Shown: positions 48,176 through 58,460 of the stretch, piece after piece | How positions within the stretch are numbered: position 1 is the stretch's first letter | Layout of the letters: each line of letters opens with the position of its first letter | Source of the DNA: Tetrapyrgos nigripes | Taxonomy: Eukaryota > Basidiomycota > Agaricomycetes > Agaricales > Campanellaceae | Reading direction: 5' to 3' | Assembly (NCBI GenBank): GCA_013368315.1 | Contig: JAACJM010000003.1 | Span: forward strand, 124,001 to 188,000 | Length of the DNA stretch: 64,000 bases | Made by a program: the position numbers and the translations under genes | The notes under the pieces: generated by a model | The model's database searches: none | What the model was told of the DNA's origin: nothing | The model's input: only the letters and a program-made list of their open reading frames with translations

Positions 48176-51100
48176 ATGTCCATTGAGCAGCCCAGACGAC
48201 GGACCCAGACCTTGCCTGCTGCTATTGACAATGACAGCGTCGAGCTCGACCGTGGGAACTCTGCAACTTGTAGCGACTGCCAGAACGACAGGCTCGGGAT
48301 GGGCTCGTTCCTAAACCCCATATCCTCTAGTAACATCAAAATCACCTCCAGAGGATGGTCGCTATCAGATGTAGAATCATACCCCAACTTCATTCGTGTA
48401 CCGCGCGTGTCTGCTCTCAATTTCGACGAAGAGGCGACTCAGACTCGGATTGAACAATACGAGAAGAACGGTATTCCCTGCATCATTGAAGGATACCATA
48501 AACATCCTAAATGGACCGATATACTCACTCCTGAATGGCTGAGGGAACATGGGCCCAAAGGTATGCAACCCTGCGTGCCGTTCGACGACGAAATATAAAA
48601 TCTTTGCTAGACATCAGTGTAAGGAACATTCACAACTACACTGATTCACAAATGCCCATGGAGGAATTTATCACAAAATGTCGAGATGCATCGCCATTCA
48701 TTGAACCCAACGGTATGCGTTGTTCCTATATCATTATGTGGAATTTTTCTTCACTCCTCAGCGACTTGATCAGAGACCGAACGCTTGTATGGCAAAGATG
48801 TAGTTTGTCCGCCGGAGTGGGAGCAATGGATTGCTGATTCCGAAGTCATACCATCAAGACTATTACCAGGTGGAGAGAACGACCTTTTGAAAGTTCTACC
48901 CGAGAACGTGAGTGGCAAACTTTTGTTCCCGATGATGGCTACAGTCGTTTCCTTCAACAGGCCACTGTTGAAACCCTTATGTGCTATCTTGGTATTGGAG
49001 ACACGTTTACTCCCAGCCATAAGGATCTATGTGCATCTTCAGGCCATAACCTGTTGGTGTACACTGAAAGCGATGGCTCCTCGTTTTGGTTTATGACGAA
49101 AAGCGACGATGCAAGAATAGTCACCGAATATTTCCACACCCTCAACCAAGAACTCGACCACGAAACTCACGTCACCACTCTGAACGAGTGGAAGAGAGCC
49201 CCGTTTAAGATCTATGTCGCTGAACAAAAATTGGGAGACCTGGTACTTGTTCCACCAAGGAGTTGCCATCAGGTTGTGAACTACGGTGGAATTACCGTAA
49301 AAGTGTCATGGTCCAGAATGACTTTTGATGGCTTGGTGACTGCCCTCTATCACGAACTCCCTTTGTATCGACGGTGAGTGTTTTCTCCATCGAATTATTT
49401 CCTATTTCATTCCATCTTTACCGTTCCTTCCTTTCCTGTAGGGTATGTCGTCTAGAAACTTACAGAGTCAAGTCGACCTTTTACCTTACCCTTCGCAAAT
49501 ACATAAGGGATTTAAACACCTGCACTGACTTGGATAAAAGGGCTCCCTTAGTCGAGAGATTGTCCTTTGCGTGTCAGGTTTTCGACGACGTCCTTCTACA
49601 AGAATATGATCCCGGCCACGCCACCATGCATTTTGTTTCAAAACGTCATGACGATGTCTGCGATTTGAGTTGTGATTTCTGCGGGGCTGACATCTTCCAA
49701 AGCTACTTTGGTTGCTTGGACTGTGTCCCCGCAGAAGCTTGGGAAGATGGATGTGTTATCTGTCCTGGTTGCTACATTGAAGGCCGGAGTTGCAGGTGCG
49801 GGAAGATGGAGCCAGTTCAGTTTAGGGACTTTTCTGCTTTGAAAAAGGTTCGGATATCAGCACAGGAGACATTACAACGTATATGGAAGACTGGCATAGG
49901 ACAGCCTGTGTCATTCGAGTCGGAGGAGTACGTTCCTACATCCTTCATTCCCAAAACTTGAAGCTCATGACGTGTCTAGATCACTTTTCGATGGCACCCG
50001 AGGGACATTTCGAGCTGGCTGCCTTTCTGCCAGGTATCGGAAAACTCAGGTATTTTGAACTCGATCAAGAATTGATGCCACGTACTCATGTCTTGTTGTC
50101 AGGACGGACGTCGAAACAGAGTTTGTTCTGGAATGTCGGAAAGGAATCCCAGTCACGATGCCCCATCTTACGGAGTGATCCAGTGCAAGGATTGTCATAG
50201 AACAAAATGCTTGCCCCATCACCTAATCCACAACAAATTGCACGCGATCAATGTCACGCTCCAGCGGGAATACCATCCTAAAAATCATCACCAATTCCAC
50301 AAAGATGCCCGAAACAAGTATGACCCAGGCCTGGAATCGTTTTCAAAGAGCGAGGAACTAGGTTCCCGGCCGGATAGCGACATACAATGGGTCAATCTCG
50401 CTCTCAGCTTCGGTACTTGCAAGCCTTTCCGTCCCGAGCATTTATGCCTAGGCTGGTACGACAAGGACTTCGTTCCGTTGCAGGTAACCGTTTTTGCAAG
50501 CCTCCCTGGCTGAGTGCTCAATTCGCCGATAGGTGTCCATTACCTCAATGCCATCGATCAGGGATGTGTTAAAGGAGCAATCACCTCTGCCTTCTGCGCC
50601 GACCGCAGGACCGTCTACCCGCAGAATTCGATCCTCCAGCGAAGCATTTCCGGAAGTGTCGTCTCGACGCCCTGCGAAAAAGCGACGCCGGAGAATGCTG
50701 CTCGATTGCGTGCTGGTGCTCAATTCAGCTTCTTTTGGATACCCACTGCTTAGACTTCCAAAAGACTACGCTTACCAGGTAATTTCTAACTGTATATCGA
50801 GAAGAACACATGAAAGGATAACACATCCTCTAGATATCGGAGACTGGCACTGAAGAGGATACTCACTTGCTGGAAAATACTCAAGCTGGGAGTCATCGCG
50901 GCTTAGGTGATCAGTCCGAGCAACCTATCCCTGGGCCCTCACGACCTCGGGGTGCCAGCAATGGTAAGAGGTCTGCGGTCAAGAAACCAGTGGCGAAGGA
51001 CGGACCCTCTACATCTTCACCGCTTCCTTCCGGTCTAAAGTTTCACAAGATTAAACGGAACGGGGATGCGTCGAGTCAGCAGCTATCAATGGTCCCTCAA

Positions 51101-51707
51101 TCGTCGATGACAACTTCCAATTCTAACCCAACCTTGCGCTCTGACTTGGGCATTAACACGCGTCCTCGAGAAGACTTGGAGAACATGGTACGAGACTTGC
51201 TGCAATAAGTTGACACGAAGAATGAGACAATTCTTTCTTTGGAAAAGGAGCTGCCTACCTTGATGTCTCCGAGATCGCGAGAGACAAGTTGTATTCTTGG
51301 AGCTGCTTGTGCAACCGAAGAGCAACCTTCGGATCCAAGTGGTAAGCAGGCTGTACAGACCCAGGACCCTGATAATCCGCTTTACAGTAATGGCGGCGTC
51401 ATACAAGGTCTTTCTTAAATAATACCACATCTTCTTAGTCTAACCTCATGTATCAGATTCTAACTATCCACATTCCTTTACATCGCCTCAATCTCGTCCG
51501 CATAACACCATCAGAAGCTTCCACAAAAGCTTAGGCCAGGGATCCAGAGAGCGGACAATTCACGATGTCACCAGACCCTTCCAATCTCCTGGCTCCTCCA
51601 TAGGTAGCCCATCGAGCCTTTTTTCTTCTCCTGAGCGGGAGTCCAACCAGCCAACAGTTGGCGACTCATCGGACATGCAAATCTCAGATAGTGAAGGAAG
51701 CGAGTGA
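48176..51707 (+). CDS. JmjC-domain protein with C-terminal Cys-rich region
   Basis: A protein of roughly 1,000 residues. The N-terminus (MSIEQPRRRTQTL) has a short C-x2-C motif. The JmjC-like part has YEKNGIPCIIEGYHKHPKW, then VETLMCYLGIGDTFTPSHKDLCASSGHNLLVYTE and LGDLVLVPPRSCHQVVNYGG; HKD and the distal His fit the HxD...H iron triad. A Cys cluster follows (CDLSCDFCGADIFQSYFGCLDC...CPGCYIEGRSCRCG), then a second (RNRVCSG...IQCKDCHRTKCLPHH). In the middle, SLFDGTRGTFRAGCLSARYRKTQ is joined across the intron ending CTTGTTGTCAG. The tail is Ser/Pro-rich, ending MQISDSEGSE at 51707. A TAA in frame at 51206-51208 is removed if a 59-nt intron (51188-51246) is spliced. Likely a nuclear demethylase or hydroxylase; substrate unknown. 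Confidence 0.75.
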
Positions 51708-52180
51708 AGTCCTCTCAGTCACCTCCTTTCACTGGCTTCTCGGTATCAGGCCTGGAAAACATTTTTTTTGAAGAGCATCATTAATGCTGTCAGGGACATT
51801 GACAGCAAGCACACCAAAAACGCCAAACTACCCGTCGAGCGGATATGATTGTATTTTCGGCGTTACAGCTTTTCTGTGTGCCTTTTCTCAATGTAGACTC
51901 CTTACATATTTCCCTGTATTTTTTGTCTCAACCAACAGCTCCACTATACTAACTTTACCGCCTTCGATTATCACGTATGTTAATGTGTATTCATAAACTT
52001 CCTTGATACCAAATATTCAACATGAACATGACCAAAAGACAACTGGAAAATGAGATTATCGGTAGATAGTGGGTATTAGAAAAATGAAAAACGAACGACA
52101 TGCGATGAAAACAAAACAGAAGACGGGTGTGTCGTGAATAGTCCAAAGGTGTCGTGAATGGAACAGAACAATAGCACTGC
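51708..52180. other. Convergent 3' region without a gene
   Basis: 473 nt between the JmjC stop and the casein kinase stop on the other strand. It is AT-rich with T-runs (ATTTTTTTTG near 51762). A minus-strand frame of 65 codons (52188-51991) overlaps the kinase 3' end and may be an alternative last exon, but I see no domain in it. Confidence 0.45.
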
Positions 52181-54084
52181 TTATCCACACCGACAGGTGA
52201 GTATACGCACTAACGTGTTCTTTGGGGGAGGATCTTCTACATCTTGACCATCGTATTCTCCACGTGAGGCCCCTACATCTCCACCTCTTGCACGAACAGT
52301 ACTCAATGCTGGAGGAGCAGCGGCACTTGATATCATGGGCGATGCTCGGTCGTATTGCTGTTGATTATATGCATCATCACCATTGTAATCATAACCACCG
52401 GATGCGTATGGATGATGTGCGCTAGATCGCTGTTGCGGCGAACCACCGATAGGAACATTGACTTGTGCAGCAGCAGAGTGAGGGGTTACTTGACCAGGCG
52501 TATTGGCACCACCGGGTACAAGCCCCGCAGGAGCTTTGCGCTTGGAATTATGTCGTACGACCGCGGGTGAAGGTGGAGCAATATTACCCCCTTGAGAGAC
52601 TCTTCTGCGGTCATCCCGATGCTCTCTCCGACGGTCAGGGGAAGCAGTTAGACCGGCATTCTGCATCTGTGTCAACATTTGATTATGGCCCTAGGGAATG
52701 GGTAAGTGAATGGGCCAATTTGTGAGATGGAACACGAACCACTGTCGCTTCCCATCCCTTTCCATCTGTTGATCGTCAGTATCAAGCATTCAGAATGTCA
52801 ACAGCACGTACTATTCAGCTGGTTCCAGTCGAATTCCCCGTCATCCACATCATTGTTGTTTTTCAGGACTTTGGCAAAAAGTTCGCGGAGGAATTCATAG
52901 TCAGGGGTCTCCTCGAAACCGAGTTTGCGGACATAGTTGAGATAGATACCGAACTCCTCTGTGACGAATTTAGGATATTGGGGATGATATATCGGTAGAA
53001 GACGCACCTGGGAATCCTTCACAAAGCTCCTTGATGGGAGTCGTCTGCTTCTTCTCACCAATTTTTTCATACTTCTGTTTATTCGTAGCCGCTTTGAGAC
53101 CTTGCCAAGGTAGACTTCCTCGCAGGAAGTACATAAAGACATGGCCGAGAGCTTCCAGATCGTCTCGCCGTGATTGTTCTGAAAAGGAAAGCTCGATATT
53201 TTGAACATTCAATGCATAGTTGCACATTCTCACCTCGACCCAAATGTGTATTGATACTCATGTACCGAGCCGTCCCACTCAAACTCTTCCTTTCACGATA
53301 GGGAATATGCTGCTTGGTCTTTGGATCACGATATTGCTTTGCCATTCCGAAATCGACGACATGAATGACTGCAACTGTGTCAGTGAGACGGCAAGAATGA
53401 AAGCACTATGCGTACGATTTGCTCCCTTCGTCCCAGGTCTGCCAATCAAGAAATTGTCGGGCTTGATATCACGGTATATGAGGTTTTTGTCGTGAATAGT
53501 TTGCACTCGAGTAATCTGTCCGCATGGAATTGGTATGACACCCGACGCAGATAGAATAAAAAACTCACCATCTGCCTAGCTGCCATGCATACCGTCTTTA
53601 TAGAAAACTTTCTACCACACATATCGAAGAGGTCCTCAAGACTCGGACCAAGTAAATCTATGACTAGTATATTGTGGAGGCCTTCTTGTCCGAAATGATA
53701 TATTTGAGGGATTCCAGCTGAAAAGGTGTCAAGAAGCAAGCCAGATGAACACCACTGAGCAGACTTACTGCATCCCGACAGAATACGGTACGAGCGACAC
53801 TCGTCTCGAAGTTGTGGAGCTTCTGCCTTCCTTGGTTCCTAGAAATGACTTGTTGGACGATCTGGAAGCGATTTGTGAACAAAAAAGACGCACAAACTTG
53901 ATGGCGACTGTCTGGGAATTGAGGAGATTTGTGCCTGCTAGTAGGTGAGCGGAGGGAGAAGTTGTGGAAATTGAGAGGACAGACCCTCAAAGATGACACC
54001 AAAGGAGCCCTCTCCAATTTTCTTCCCGACACGGTAGTGGACACCAACGACATTCGCTGTCGAGGAATGGGAGGACGACGCCAT
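52181..54084 (-). CDS. Casein kinase 1 (YCK/CK1 family)
   Basis: Ser/Thr kinase with the CK1 fold. The ATG at 54084 opens [20 protein letters not shown]. The Gly loop is [14 protein letters not shown], followed by VAIKFEPRK and the catalytic loop [15 protein letters not shown] appears as [13 protein letters not shown], and the CK1 signature as [42 protein letters not shown] follows, then DWNQLN. The C-terminus is Gln/Ser/Gly-rich ([10 protein letters not shown]) and ends [11 protein letters not shown]. The two Cys near the end could serve as lipidation sites, like the C-terminal Cys pair of yeast Yck1/2. An alternative 3' splice near 52193 would change the last residues. About ten introns. 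Confidence 0.93.
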
Positions 54085-54181
54085 GACGAAAGAGGAACGG
54101 CCAAAGGCCGATGAGCCAAAGAGCAGGGAGGAACTCAAGAGCAGTGAGAACTTAGGGTTAGGGTTGATTTCCCCTGCAAGT

Positions 54182-56451
54182 TTACATCGTCTGTTTGTAC
54201 ACAACGTAGGCTACAGAAGCGACAATCCCTGCCACAACCCCCATCTTGCCAAATACCCTTTCTCTCCATCTCAGCTCTCCCACCATATTCCATTCTTCCC
54301 ATTTTGTCCGTCGTGTAAACCACCAAAACAGCGCTACGGGTCCAGGAAACGTAGCAATAATCTTGCTTCTCTGCGTTCCTGCAACATGGTAATATGAATG
54401 ACAATCATTCCACACCGAGGTTTCCAGACGAGTCTGCAGCCAATCATTGTACTTGTCACTGACACTGTCTTTGACCTCAATGGACTGAATCTGGCCCTCG
54501 ATAATGGGCTTGATCAATCGGAGAATCAGCTGGATCTTTGAACAACGTAAACAACAGGAAGATGAGCATGGGCAGGAGCTTACTTGTGCTTCTTCGCTGA
54601 AAATGACGGACGCATGGCCAGAGGCTACGTTTGGGCCTAGTTTATCTTGGTTCAGGATCCATGACATACTGTCAATGCGACCGTACTCACCTAACAATAG
54701 GAAGGCATTCGGAAAACCTGGTACCGCTGATCCAAGATATGCCGTGGGCCCACCCTTGGTCGCAAAGTAATCTTTAATGAGGGTTCCTCTGCTTCCGCGG
54801 AGATGAAAGTTTGTTGGTTCCTGTTACTCTGTAAGTAAGTCATTGATGGTGAAGTGTACAGCTAACTCAACGAGTGAGTATCCTGTGCCAAATATGATCA
54901 CATCCAACGGGACGACCTCTCCAGTCTTCAGTTTGATGCCTTCTTCAACCACTCCTTCAATGGTGTCCCATTTGAGGCTGACATTCGGACGATGGAGTGA
55001 GGACAGATAATCAGGGTCAACGAGGATTCGCTTGCATCCAGGTGCTGTAAAGGACGCTAAGCTATAGTACTAATAACTAGCCACTCATGGACGTACGATA
55101 GTTGGGTATAAGCTTGTCCAATTGGTCTTTGGGAGCCATCTTGACGATATATCGAGTCATAACCTGTACATCGTTAAGATTTAATTCGAATCGTGCAGTC
55201 TATACGGACTACATACCCTTCTTGTCGCGGCTAGAAGGCGTTTATTACTTTTCCGAAATATCAGGAACGATATGTCACTCTGTGCCCTTGTCAGCATGAC
55301 GATGAAAGAACTGGAGGTTACATACCCTCATCATCAACGAATTCCGGTAAAGGCGAAGGACGAAGGGTACATAAGCGAAGACCCATTGTATCCATTTCGG
55401 GTAACTATAATTGCCCTGAGGCAGTGTTAAGACAGAGAAATCAAACTGGTGGAGAGTACACACCTGTGGTATGTACCACTGAGGTGTTCGACAGAAATTA
55501 ATGACTTGAACAGAACTATCCGAGGAGATTTCGGGTATAAGCTGGGCTCTAAGGTGATGTTAACACCCGGTTTGCATTTTTGTTACACAGAAACTCACGC
55601 AGATGCCTGGGCGAATTGACATAAGTACGTGAGGTCTCACAGAATGCTGAACAACTCACTCCGTTGCCGATCACACCGACCCTGGTGCCTTTCAGAGAAA
55701 CATCATGACGCCAATGGGCAGAATGCCAGACGAGACCACGAAAGTTTTCTACTCCAGGGACGTCTTTGGGGTATACAGGGTCCATAAATCCACCGATGGC
55801 GTAAATCACAATCTGAGCAGTTGCATGGCGTTGTTGCCCGGTTTTAACATCTTGAATAGTTATATTATACCGTTGAGCGTTGCTGTCCCATTCGGCAGCT
55901 TGAAAAAATGTATCGAACTCTGTGTTGCCTTTCAAAGAGTACTTGTCGAAGAGTTGTTCCCAATATGCTTGAATTTCGGGTTGACGGATGTAGTAGCGAG
56001 ACCAATATGGGTTCAATTCTGAAGATAAACTGTACCTATAAACGAGCTTGTGAGCCTATAAGCTAGCCTAGGGGAGACAGCCCTAAGCACCAATGGCCGG
56101 GGACATCAGAGCCGCAACCTGGATAGGTGTTATCCTGAAAAACGACCAAATCTAGGTGAAAAGAACGTTCTGTACTGCAAAATTGACGCACCCTCCAGGT
56201 TCCTCCCACTGTTGAAGCCTTCTCATATATCTATTTACAAGTCATTGAGTCTTGTAAAGCACAACTGAAAGGTCTATGGCTCTTCACCGTAAAATTGTCG
56301 AAACGTAGTTGGCTTCTCAATGCTATAGCTGTAGAGATGCCCGCAAGTCTGGAATAGCTGTAAGATAGCGTTTGCTAAAAGCTGCTAAAACGTACCCTGC
56401 CCCAACTATCACCACTCGAGGCTGTGTGCTCTTCTCTGAGGTTCCCGACAT
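54182..56451 (-). CDS. FAD monooxygenase, Baeyer-Villiger type
   Basis: Flavoprotein of the class B monooxygenase family. The ATG at 56451 gives [19 protein letters not shown], joined by an intron ending TATTCCAG to [20 protein letters not shown] (GxGxxG FAD site). [27 protein letters not shown] follows. The Baeyer-Villiger-like fingerprint FxGxxxHxxxW is seen in [19 protein letters not shown], with a second Rossmann site [10 protein letters not shown]. Later motifs: [12 protein letters not shown] and [14 protein letters not shown]. The C-terminus has [12 protein letters not shown] and ends with a hydrophobic helix, [18 protein letters not shown]. About 600 residues. It has no obvious cluster partners. 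Catalysis of lactone or ester formation is a family inference. Confidence 0.82.
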
Positions 56452-56827
56452 TGACTAGAGCAGAGGAACTTGATGCTTGCAAGGACGTTTTTTTAAAACC
56501 CCAGTGGACCATCACTGGCATGTAACCGACGGGAAATCATATGCCACTGGCACATTCATACTACCATTGCTCCCTGACGGAGTCAACAAGCTACTGCGAC
56601 AGCTGACCGAGCGCTGAAGCGCTGACCGCGGGCAGACTACGGAAGCTTAAGTAGGATTTTGCACGAAGCACTCATTGCAGTGACATGAGTAGTGATCGAT
56701 AACAAGTAGTACAAACAGCAAATTCAAAGTACAGTACTGATAGAACACAGATTAGGAAGCAAACGAAAGCGACCAACAAAATTGAAGATAGAAAGGTTTC
56801 GCTGTTAATAAAGAAGGTTTCGGTGAT
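56452..56827. other. Spacer between GID4 3' end and monooxygenase start
   Basis: 376 nt upstream of the monooxygenase. It contains a partly repeated gctgaccgagcgctgaagcgctgaccgcgg stretch (about 56602-56632) where GCTGACCG occurs twice around AGCGCT. That could be a regulator site. No open frame of note. Confidence 0.4.
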
Positions 56828-58237
56828 TCAACGGAATTCGAAGCTCGAGCTAGTGCGTTCAGGAACATGAGTGAGAGACAACTGCTGATATCTGCAATGA
56901 ATGTTTCAGAATGAAATTGTGACCAGAGATCTTGCGACACGTACGGTTCAGAATTTTGATGAAAATAGAACCCACTCATGGTCGCGACTGGTGCGGACTG
57001 GCGAGGACCGGATGACGGAGAGCGGCCCTGACCTCGCGCGCTAGAGTCCCTGCGAGTTCGCCTCTCTGACTTGGGGGGTGCGGATGACTGTACTGCGGCG
57101 GTGTCAATTTCGTGGTTTTCGGGGGTCAGCGGCATATGTTCAGAGGACTTGCAGCCGGAAGGATTGAAGTCTACGCAGACATAGTAAAATCCTGCAAAGG
57201 AGAACGAGCCAAAGTTAAAACTGATTCCGTGTAGACAGCTACCATATCTTACCTGCGAAACTAGCCCCGTTAATATCCTGCACACGATGATCTGGCACTA
57301 AGAACCTCTCTTTCCACCTCATGAAAACAGCCCCACGATCCCGATCACTCATTGTCAAATGCGGGCTTTTGAGATCGTTTTTAACATGTCGAAACGCAGG
57401 AAAGCGGGACCAATGGACAACATCTTCTTGTTCAGTGGCCCCCCAATTCTGCGTCAAGAAACCATATCGGCTTCCAATGATCTCAGCATCAAAATAGGTG
57501 GTTAACTCAGGCCAGTCATCTGTTAGACCTCGAATGCGAAGGTACCCGCACAGGAAGGAGGATGAAAAGTCCACGTCCTGTGTTGGAGTGTAAGTGAGAC
57601 AGAAACAAAGAAGGACTAATGGGACGTACCACGATAGTGACATTCACATCGTAACTATTCCTCCCGCTTTTCTGAGTGCCTCGGAAAATGGCACCAGGAT
57701 ACAGCAATGGTGGCCTTGAGAGCGCACCCGCAAACGAGTGATATCAGTCAAGGGACTTGGACATTTTGATGAACGTTCAAACGACCGAGTATGGATGATA
57801 GAGGGTTGAGAAGAATGAGAGGGGAAATTAGATGAATTAATAGGTGAATAGGATGAGTCGGGATGAGAGGAAAACAACTTGGGGGTTGGGTATGATGATG
57901 ACGGTATCTGGAAGAAGTGATAATCTGATTCGGGGGCAGTGGGGAGTAGCATGTCTGTGTCTTGGTAAACCTGGTCCTCTGGGCATGCTGGAGAGGCCAG
58001 GTCTGAAAACGTGGTTTCGACGTCTGCAAAGGGCCGAGCAGGGTCTTGCCTCCGTTGTGAAATAATAATAGAAAACAAAGGTTGGCAGCTAGCACAGACA
58101 ATGGCCTCTGCGCCTGGTAGAAATATAGAGTTCGTTTGGTCCACTGGAGAATGACAACTGCTGCATAACTTGACCTGACTCTGTTGGATGTCAGGGTAGG
58201 CCTGTTCATCGATAGCCGCGCTGAATTCTGAGGGCAT
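56828..58237 (-). CDS. GID4: GID4/VID24 substrate receptor of the GID/CTLH E3 ligase, with apparent frameshift
   Basis: Recognises N-terminal Pro degrons, sending gluconeogenic enzymes to the proteasome. Exons: 58237-57630, 57577-57253, 57191-56941, 56884-56828. Exon 1 has two C-x2-C pairs (KLCSSCHS, VCASCQ) and a Ser-rich stretch, then TDITRLRVRSQGHHC. The frame then shifts by one: the family's YPGAIFRGTQKSGRNSYDV is in another frame. Exon 2 holds FLCGYLRIRGLTDDWPELTTYFDAEIIG and AVFMRWKERFLVPDHRVQDINGASFAG. Exon 3 has FYYVCVDF and ATMSGFYFHQNSEPY, and exon 4 ends SSSFEFR. The sum is 1241 nt, one short of a multiple of three. Splicing a 56-nt GT-AG segment (57727-57672) would restore frame but lose that motif. 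Confidence 0.88.
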
Positions 58238-58460
58238 TGCTGCTGTTGTAGACTGAAGGAGACGGTTGCAAGGCGCTGGGACGGTCTGGGGTGAGAGTCG
58301 AGGGAAGGAGATCTAGAAGCCTTGTGGCACGTGGATATCAGAGCCACACTTTCAATTTCAACACCGCTTCTTCTCACTTTACTCTGGTAAGGACATTGAT
58401 CCCATTAATATCATTTCTATCGTGACAGTTGTCTATTCTACAAGCAGAGCTATGCCGCAA

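Noticed and set aside
52000..52190. Alternative last exon for casein kinase 1
   Set aside because: A GTTAGT donor near 52216 could splice onward, but no downstream exon gives a family-like end; the simple stop at 52181 was kept.
54152..54163. TTAGGGTTAGGG, two telomere-type repeats between casein kinase and monooxygenase
   Set aside because: Only two units, with essential genes on both sides. Not a telomere end; may be a chance match or a Tbf1-like promoter site for the kinase.
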